Of a DNA stretch of 64,000 nucleotides, positions 55,993-64,000 are shown one piece after another (position 1 is the stretch's first letter; each line of letters starts with the position of its first letter). The notes below the pieces were generated by a model. The model did no database searches and was not told the origin of the DNA. It worked only from the letters and a program-made list of their open reading frames with translations. Origin of the DNA: Termitomyces sp. T153 (Eukaryota > Basidiomycota > Agaricomycetes > Agaricales > Lyophyllaceae); contig JACKQL020000008.1 of the NCBI GenBank assembly GCA_018296165.2, positions 310,001 to 374,000 on the forward strand. Reading direction: 5' to 3'. Made by a program: the position numbers and the translations under genes.

Positions 55993-58333
55993 TTAAAAGG
56001 CTTGTAAAGCCGCATCGATAATCTCCGCCATCGCAATTACTGCTTCATCCTCATGTGTTCTAGCAACGACCTGGAATCCAATTGGCGCATTCTTGAAGGC
56101 CTCTGGCTCATCTGCGCAGAAAAAAAAACACCATCAATGAGCCGCCCACTTCGTCGTCAATGAAGGGGAAGTGCATACAAAGCTCATAAATTGATTTGTC
56201 TAAATCACTCAGGAACTTATGTGCAGGCCTCTTTACGTCGACTGCGGGATCGACCCTAGAGACCGGAATTGCCAGTGCAGGGCAATCCAAGAAATTCCAC
56301 ACCATTGTGTATCCGAGATAGCTATGATAACCGGTGAACATCAGCTTGAAATAAATTCTCCAATGCACGGCGACGGATATATATGACTTACGAGTTTTTG
56401 CCATGCGGCACAGCCGTGAATGGTGCAACAGGTGCGATGATGGCGTCGACAGGTCTACCGGTACCCGTCTGATTAGCAGTTGCAAACCAGTACTCGAGGT
56501 GACGCTGCCGTAAATCTCGTTTCTTCTTTTGGAATTGCCATAGCTCATATGCCGAGAGCGGTGCTTCGATGAGAGCCATAGATGGATCAATCTCTGTTAT
56601 TTCTTTCCCTGGTACCATAGATGTAATCAAGGGCTCCCCAGACTCAGCGCTGACAGCTGCAAAATCTTCCGCCGCTCCGGCCCTGAAGATGGACAACTGC
56701 AGAATGAAAAAAATTTGGGTCAGATACAGGGGGAGTATGCAGGAAGTGGCGTGAGCATACCCCAATGTCCAGCATTGACTTGTGGTCCAGGGGTTTCCAA
56801 TCGATTACTGCGGAAGCACATACATTCAACATGATTGCCTCAGAGAGTTAAGAAGCAGTTACCCTTGTGACCAGCCTTGATCAATGCATTCTTCGCCGTC
56901 TCAAGACCTCTCATGATTGGTGGATGTGGGACGAGCAACCCATCGTTCCACATGATCCCAAAACAGAGCTCCTTGCCTCCACCATGTTCAACTAAGTTAT
57001 ACAATTCCTGGCTCCAGCTTTTCCGAATGACGAGAGGGTCTCTGAGCCATGATTCCTGGCTAAGAACACCCTGGATGAACATCTTGAGACCATGAATAGA
57101 ATTAGAGAGTGGTCCAAGTATTGAAGGTATGGTCTCTAGGCCGTCAAGTGAATTGACAGAGCCAGCATAAGGGATTCTGCCGGTGGATGGCCGGAAACCG
57201 TATGTACCACAGAAACTGGAAGGAATGCGAATAGATCTGTCTCAAGAAGAACGTTCGTAAAATTCGAACACAATACTTAGTGTGAGGGACGTACCCTGCA
57301 ACGTCAGAGCCGACACCTTTAGTCAAGGCATTAGTGAGAATGATGAAAATCAAGGAGGGCTGAGTTACCCAGCGGCGAGCCCTTGAGCGCTAGGATGAAG
57401 TGGAGCTAAGATCAGTAGTAGGAGGCAAAATTTGGATAGGACGTCTACCAATGAGTGCACCCTCGCCTCCAGAAGAACCTCCGCAAGTGAGAGAACGGTT
57501 GCTGGGGTTTACAGTACGCCCAAACACGAGGTTGTACGTTTCGGGCCACTTTGTGTACGCATTGGACCAGGTGAAACATTGAGAGGCATCAAATACTTGC
57601 CATCAGTGTTTGTGGAATATTCGTTTTGACGTATAGCACAGCACCAAGAGCTTCGAGAACATCAACCAAGACCGCGTTACACTGAGCGTACTGCCCAACA
57701 CACGAAGCGTAGCCTACGTATCGAAATCACTAAGTCATGAATGAACATCAAGATGTGTGCGAAACCATACCTATGGTGGACTCAATTCCCTTGATGCTTA
57801 CCTGATCTTTCAAAGATATCGGTAGTCCTGTTCGATTACCTTGAGCCATATTTCCTGCTCGAAAAAGAAGAATTACCGTGCAAAGGTCCGATAATTGTGC
57901 CGGTGCCCTTCAAATGGGCATCAAGTTCAGCAGCACGTACAAGCGCTCTCTCAATGAAAATTTCTGTCAGACAGTTCGTCTGAGGTTTGAAAGGAACAGA
58001 TGAAGGAAGGACAACATGACCATGTTCAGATCTGGATTCATGCGTGAATACCGTCGGACTCACCACTTGATGAGCAACGATTGCTCGCTTCCCGAAGGCT
58101 GTCGTGACTGCAACAGAGGACCATTCGGCATTTGCAAGTTTTTTCAACAGCACATCGACATGCGTATTTGTGATTTCGATCTCGTTGGGCGTCAAGAGGC
58201 CGCAAGTTTCCGGGAACGTAAGAACGTTAAGTTCGCGTGATAATGGAAGGTTCGTCAAAATCCATTCTTTTGGAATGGACGCATGTTGGAGAGACTTCTT
58301 GGACGTGGCGAGGTATTGCCAGTTCCGAGTCAT
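55993..58333 (-). CDS. Acetamidase-type amidase (amidase signature family)
   Basis: These cytosolic hydrolases cleave primary amides such as acetamide to acid and ammonia. Start MTRNWQYLATSKKSL (58333). The catalytic Lys lies in GLPISLKDQVSIKG; then KTNIPQTLMWPETYN and FGRTVNPSNRSL. The cis-Ser lies in GGSSGGEGALIALKGSPLG. The nucleophile Ser lies in VGSDVAGSIRIPSSFCGTYG (the family often has GTDIGGS). Later blocks are VIRKSWSQEL, FGIMWNDGLLVPHPPIMRGL, AIIAPVAPFTAVPHG, YLGYTMVWNFLDCPALAIPV and the end PIGFQVVARTHEDEAVIAMA, with the stop at 55993. About ten introns. The one at 57549-57600 uses GC..AG (GCAAGT donor) and gives the conserved TLMWPET reading. It appears intact. The locus has a collapsed duplicate at 17.5-18.1 kb. 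Confidence 0.92.
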
Positions 58334-59690
58334 TGTGTGGGTCGTGCGTTAGGAGAACAAGAAGGAAATAAAAAACAGAGCAGCGCTATTAAGAACGCAC
58401 GTCATCTGAGATTCCGCGAATTTGTCATTTTCAGATGTGTGAGAGTGAGTTGATGTGAGGATTTGTAAACGGGAGAGTTCGATCTACCCACGCTTTCTCG
58501 CTACATACATGTGAATTCGATAATTACGTCTTTCACGTCGGTATTTTTTATGTACCGCGCCGCCGTGAACATGCTGGCGACCAGTTGCAGTTGCATGCAG
58601 TGAAGCGCCAAATATGGCAAGAGGGACAGAGGAAGACCAGTGAATTTTCGAAATATAAACTCAGAAACAGGTTGTATTGGGAATTAATTGCAATATTCGC
58701 TGGTCAGGTGAGCAATGTCAAGTGTGTGAGTTGGTGTTTTGGGCATGTGTAATTACTCGTATACGGTTCAGAAGGAGCAAGAATCTCCGCGATGGAAAGC
58801 CGGACGGAGAAGCATGTCAGTAAATTTGAAGGAGTTTCCCGTGCGCTTGTACAGCACTGAGCAGAGGAAGTGTCATGAAGCTCAATTGGCCATCAATGCA
58901 ATCATATCCCAATCAAGACTGCGATAGATATCAGTGTGGGAACCAGCAGCAACAGAGAATGGAATGAGAGGGGTCCTAGGGTAGGAAGAACTAGATGAAT
59001 GACAGCTTCAATAGTAGGTTATCCTTCTTTGAAATTCTGTGGCCGCGAGACACAAGGTCAACCGGCTCTCAAGCAGGGCCAAAATAGATTTGAAACTGCG
59101 CTTCGAATAACAAAAAAACAATTTTTTCCGAAAAGTTACTGGTATACTATACATATATAAGTGGGAAGTTCGAACGAATTTTGCCTTGAGCTGCGTCAGC
59201 CGCACTCAATGCTGATCCGTTTTCAAATATGGCTTCTAAAGATTTCTACTCCTAACTCATCTGGGAGAATGTGGAGCCATCGCACGAGTGTAGTGGCTCG
59301 GGTTTCCCCGCAACGGAGTTTGCATGACCGGCAGTTGCCAGAGCTTCGGGTCACAGAGTTGTAACGTGGTTTGTTCTAATGGGATAGGTAGTCCAACTGG
59401 TTTGTCGTGTGCAATTCCGGTGTGTTCCATTTTAGGCAGAACCGTTACAATGAGCGACTCATTTCCCATAAACTTCGTCATTTGTTTGTTCATCAATGCC
59501 TCGCCGACTGAACACTAGACGAGTCTTGCATGGCTTGCCAGTCATGCCAGCATGCTCAAGGGAGCAATCAGCTTCCCGCGGGGAAATTACATTCCCTTCC
59601 GTAAAGCCCTGGGACTCAATTGGGATGGACTTTATCAGTCTGTTTTCCACAAAGGCTTCAATCTATTTGTGAGTAGACATCTGTCAGATG
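58334..59690. other. Amidase upstream region and host-like sequence with duplication relics
   Basis: Positions 58562-58750 match the relic near 18020-18120. Positions 59010-59100 resemble the HDAC start region at 55440-55590 (AGGTTATCCTTCTTTGAAAT against AGGCTACCCTTCTTTGGGAC, and CTCAAGCAGGGCCAAA against CTCAAGCAAGGCCAAA). An 80-codon minus frame at 59257-59496 (MMNKQMTKFMGNESLIVTVL) has no recognised domain. CpG is present until about 59.65 kb, where the LINE-type composition starts. Confidence 0.45.
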
Positions 59691-60657
59691 ACTAGCATGG
59701 TGCTCCTCATACTGGTGCACACACCCATGACAGCTTCTAAGCTGTTGTGGATTTACTTACTTATGAGAAATTGTGAGACTCCATGGTCTCCTGAGCTCTA
59801 TTGTAAGTGACCAGGACTTGAAGTCTACATCCAAATGGTGGCATGAACTTCATGAGATATTGGGAGCAAAGCTCCTAATGTCAATGTCATTTCACCTGCA
59901 CACAGATGGGCAGACATAATGTGCCAACAGAGATGTTGGCCAGATTCTGTGCATCATAGTGCACCTGGACCAAAAAGATTGGTTAGATTGAATTGATCTA
60001 ATGAAATTTGCAATTAACATGAGCATTTCAGAGATGACTAGGTATGTGTCATTTAGACTGAATAACAGATACATGCCATCTATGATAGGGAAATTTGGGC
60101 AGACTCCATGATTTCTAAAGGGATCAAAGACTTTGCTTGCCAAGCTCTTGAGAACTTGGCTGCTGTGCATCATCAGAATTCAATCAAAAAATGACATGAC
60201 TATATTTGGCTAGATATGGACATCATGGGGGGCCCCTTAATCTTAAACCACCACATGCACCACTGATCCTGGCTGCTGCAACAGGGCCTAACATGCCAGT
60301 CTGCACTATATATCCCTCTGGAAGGAGAAGCTGTGTGCAAAGCAGAAGAAGGGCCTCCCAATTATCCCTCCTCCTAAACCTATTGGGGAGGAGAAGGGCA
60401 TGAAAGCCAACAATAAGTGGGGGAAAAGCTGCTGCACACCCAACCCCCCATAGAACATGAAAACAAACCTTATTGGTGCTTACTGATTAAGGCAAGTGGG
60501 TAATGGCCCAGCAAATTAACAGACCCTAGAATACAGACTGGGCTACACATGAAAAAAGAGGACAGGAAAATTTCAGAAAAGCACATGTCAAACCACCACT
60601 AAATAGCCCATGCCCCAGATGGATGACCAAAGGAAATGAGCACAGTCATCAAGCCCC

Positions 60658-62020
60658 ATGAAGCAAAAAGGAACAAAGAAATATGATAAAAAGAGACATC
60701 ACATAGCTAACATGTGCAAAGACTTGGATATGGAAGAGTCAGAAGAGGACAAGAACAGCCCTCCCTCCCCTCCCTCCCCAGCCCCCCCACCCAGCTTCTC
60801 TCAACTACCAACATCCCCAGGTGACAAGCTGGATATGGATCTAGATGGTAACAAAACACTGGTTAGCCCCTACACCCCCCCCATTGCCACTGCTGATGGG
60901 TATAAATGAAACAGGACAGTCACCACAGCATCTAGAGACACCTAACCAAAGGAACAAGACAGACCCAGTCTGGATAGTGAAGCGCACTAGGAAATTGCCC
61001 ACAGACTTCCCATACATGCAATCCCCTAGCACTGGACAATAGGGGGATGACCTGAGCAGCCCCCCAAAACTTCCCAAGTCCCTGACCTACACTCCCGAAC
61101 CCATTGGTGGTTTTCCAACCATACACCTATCTACCCCACCCTGGTATAACCTCCTACCAGACCAGCAAGAATGTTTTGACTCCTACCCTGAACCCAAAGT
61201 ATGGGTCAGGGACTGGCAAGCAAGCAAGGATGCTGATACAATGATGACAAGTGATAAGCTCAAGGAGCTTGTCAAACAGATGACCAGGGAGAACCCCAAA
61301 CTGTCCACCCCGTAACCAGAGAAAGATATCATCTTGAAGAAGCACAATGAGAAGCACAAGCCCCCATACCATTTCCTGATATCTGGCATCTTGGAGAAAG
61401 CACAACAAATTCTCCTAGCAAACCCTATAATATCCACCCCTGGGGCATCTGCATTTTTCCTACCATATGTCCCTCCCACCCCATGCCTCCTCTGTACCAT
61501 TGAGGGATTCTCCCTAAGTATCTGAACCCAGGAGGTAGTGATGGAATCAGAGGAGATAGCCATACAGATAATGAGAAAGATGCTGGAGGAGAATGAGACT
61601 ATAGTTACCTTGCTAAAAGGGAAGCTATTAGGGGACAAAACCTCACAGCACAACATGGACCCTGCAACAAATGTGATTAGGACACTGGAAGTCAAATTGG
61701 TAAGAGGAGAAGAAGCAGTCGATTGTTCTGCCACAGTGAAGCTGAGGAAGCCCCTCTGGAATGTCTTTTATTAAAAGCCCCCACCCCTCACCTGGACAAA
61801 CTATTTTGTCTTCTTGCAGCAAATTAGAGAAATAAAATTTGTTGACATGGACTGCAGGAGTGCCACTCCTGTGAATGAAGAGCACAGACTACACTGCTAC
61901 AACTGCAAAGGTGCTGACCACAGCCCCATGCAATGTGAGTATATAAAAATAGAAGGATGGTATGGCAATAAAGCAATGGCAAAGATTGAGGAAACAGCAG
62001 AATTTGCAATGTCAAACTAG
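60658..62020 (+). pseudogene. LINE 2 ORF1 (Gag-like, CCHC zinc knuckle)
   Basis: Open pieces at 60658-60909, 61334-61525, 61538-61774 and 61814-62020 run in order with stops and shifts between them. The first is acidic and Pro-rich (DMEESEEDKN). The third is helical (MEESEEIAIQ-like MESEEIAIQIMRKMLEENET). The last has CYNCKGADHSPMQC, a CX2CX4HX4C knuckle typical of ORF1 proteins of fungal and plant LINEs. Decayed. Confidence 0.65.
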
Positions 62021-62759
62021 GGAGGAAGAATGCAAATGTACAATCAAAACCGAAACAAACACCATGCAGAAAGCTGGAAGGAAAATGGCTGAGGCAGGGG
62101 CTTTGGAAGTAACAGACATGGTCACTGCTAATTCCAAAAATCTACATACACACTAGAATAAAAACAGTTTAGTAGTGGCCCGAATGAAATTGAATCCCCC
62201 CATCACCAGTGCATGATGGGACAAACTCTCTGGAAAAATGACCAGGATGAATTTACTGGGTTCACAGACAACAGGTAATCCTGGATCACCCTCCTGCCAA
62301 GCTGGGGAAGCTTGGGTGGCATTGTATTTATGAGGGACAGTGCCATGCAGTGCTCCTGCAAAGTTTGAAATCTAATAATTTAGAAACATTGTTCAAACCC
62401 CAAACTACCTGACATACAAAGAGACAACACACAACAATGGATTGATCTAAATGGCGACAGCAACAGCCCCTCTTGGATAGGAGAGAACACCAGCTTATTC
62501 ATTGGCTATGACCTTGAAGATGACCCAAGAGGAATTGGAGATGGCTTGACGATACCCCAGATCAACCCACTGGGATTGGTAATATACCCTACAGAACAAA
62601 TGGAGGGAACTCTACAAAGACATGTGGAAGACAAATGGCCCATGACTAGAAGTCTAGAAAGCTTAGCTATGCAACCCCCCCATGTAAATGACACCCAAGG
62701 AACACAGAATGAATTAGACCAAGAGCAATTATGGATAGTCCAAGAGATAAGTGTCTGAG

Positions 62760-64000
62760 AGGCTAGAAAAGGGAAAGCTAAAAGAGGAGCTGTTGAGATA
62801 GCATCACTAAACATAAAAGGTGGAGGCTCCAAATCAACAAGATAGAAATGGACTAAAATATGTAGGCTAATGAAAGTACAACAAATCAACATCTTAGCGG
62901 TTCAGAAGACACATATGAAAGATGATCTGCAGGATCTGCTGAACTCCATTTTTGAATGACAAACCCTGGTTTTCTCAAGCATCGACTTGGACCAGCCAAA
63001 CTCAAAGGGAGTTGCCTTTGTGATAAATAAAAGAAACCTAAGTTGGAAAGAGGCAAAATTAACAAATATAATACCTGGCCATGCTATGACACTAGAAATC
63101 CCATGGTCTGAGGATAAGATGCTGGTGTGCATGAACACATATGCCCCAGATGATCCTAAACAAAATGAAGACTTTTGGGGCAAGCTAAAGGAACACTGGT
63201 CAATAAGGAGCAATGGGAGAAGCCCCAAATAGTACTAGGAGACATGAATATAGTAGAAGATGCACCAATGCATGAAGACAGCCAACTGGCTGTAAGCTCA
63301 TTAAGAAATCTAAAAACACACCTGAGCCTGGCTGATGGATGGCAAAGGGAAAACCCTATAAAGATAGACTTCTCCTTCTACATGATTGGAAGACCCTGCC
63401 AGTCAAGAATTGACTGGATATACATAAAAGAAGCACTGATAAATCACATGAACAGTTGGAAAATGGACTGCACAAGTATTAGTACTGACCACCTATTAGT
63501 ATCTATGAAGATACTACACCCCCAGCAACCAGCAATGGGCAAAGGAAGATACACAATCCCAATAGGCCTGCTGGAGGATGAACAACTAATCAGAACCATA
63601 GAGGAAGTTGGAATAAAATACATAATGGAGATGGATGAAATGGGAGAGAGACAAACAGAGATATATAACCCACAGATGGTCTATAAAACCTTTAAAGTGG
63701 AGTTAGTAAAGATGATAAGGGAATATTCAAAAACCAAAACACCAAAGGTAACAAAGGAGATACAGGCTCTACTGAGGGACAAGGAAAGGATCCAGAATGA
63801 CCCTGAGTTAGATGAAAGTATGAAGAGTTTTGAGGCAGCCTTCCTGGATGACAGGATACACTATCTAGAGAGAATCAGGTCTAAGAGAGCAAGAGACACA
63901 ATAGCAACAAGCTATGCAATACATAGAGAAACACTATCAAAACCCTGGATAAACATGAATAAAGAAGCAAAACCAAGAGACATAACTGTTGCATTGAAGA
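62760..64000 (+). pseudogene. LINE 2 ORF2, endonuclease part and start of linker to RT (partial)
   Basis: It begins EIASLNIKGGG (with TAG at 62845), then INILAVQKTHM, SKGVAFVINKRNLSW and NTYAPDDPKQNEDFW. After a frame change near 63215 it continues uninterrupted to the window end: VLGDMNIVEDAPMHED, SRIDWIYIKEAL and STDHLLVSMKI, then a Lys/Glu-rich linker. The E, D, Y/N and SDH-like (TDH) blocks are those of apurinic endonucleases. The last 780 bases lack stops, so decay is milder than in LINE 1. Confidence 0.75.

Larger units (their letters stand above)
59691..64000 (+). mobile_element. Non-LTR (LINE) retrotransposon 2, cut by the right edge
   Basis: A CpG-poor element. It shows a non-coding leader (to about 60650), an ORF1 with a zinc knuckle and an ORF2 beginning with an apurinic-type endonuclease. 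The reverse transcriptase would lie beyond 64000. It shares order but little visible sequence with LINE 1, so it is a different family. The left boundary is set only by the composition change. Confidence 0.75.

Noticed and set aside
1..64000. A co-regulated biosynthetic, defence or operon-like cluster
   Set aside because: The host genes are unrelated housekeeping functions on both strands; nothing suggests one pathway.

Overview
The window looks like a chromosome segment from a filamentous basidiomycete, probably Agaricomycotina. Host genes are intron-rich, with introns of about 45 to 70 bases and GT..AG ends plus two GC..AG introns. They encode typical fungal proteins, and they sit between transposon blocks that are almost free of CpG. 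No prokaryotic feature, tRNA, rRNA or CRISPR array was seen.

Layout. Positions 1-18.1 kb form a host gene island: the 5' end of a cell-morphogenesis (PAG1/Tao3-like) gene on minus; the proteasome base subunit RPN1 on plus; a PQ-loop membrane protein on minus; a mitochondrial PP2C-like protein that has lost metal-binding residues, on minus; a PTEN/TEP1-like gene carrying nonsense changes, on plus; a B-type cyclin on minus; the stearoyl-CoA (delta-9) desaturase OLE1 on minus; and a collapsed relic of the amidase locus. Positions 18.3-31.7 kb are repetitive: a truncated Helitron helicase copy, a decayed non-LTR retrotransposon, simple repeats and unclassified CpG-poor sequence. An outward-rectifier (TOK) potassium channel gene occupies 32.2-35.4 kb. 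Positions 35.7-50.6 kb are repetitive again: a Ty1/copia element, then a long inverted Helitron. Positions 50.8-59.6 kb are a second host island: an NCS2 purine permease, a HOS2-class histone deacetylase and an acetamidase-type amidase, all on minus, followed by duplication relics. A second, different non-LTR element runs from about 59.7 kb off the right edge.

The host genes are unrelated housekeeping and regulatory functions: protein turnover, cell cycle, membrane lipid, ion and purine transport, and chromatin. They do not form a pathway cluster. The most informative signals are evolutionary. The two Helitron copies share the same inactivating lesions in inverted orientation. Repeats have lost CpG, mainly with arginine CGA codons turned into TGA. 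Three host genes show damage or loss of key residues: TEP1, the PP2C-like gene and the last exon junction of the permease. The HDAC-amidase interval has left degraded duplicate traces at two other places.

I found no convincing new multi-gene system. The nearest candidates are the pseudophosphatase, the damaged PTEN homologue and the Helitron pair.
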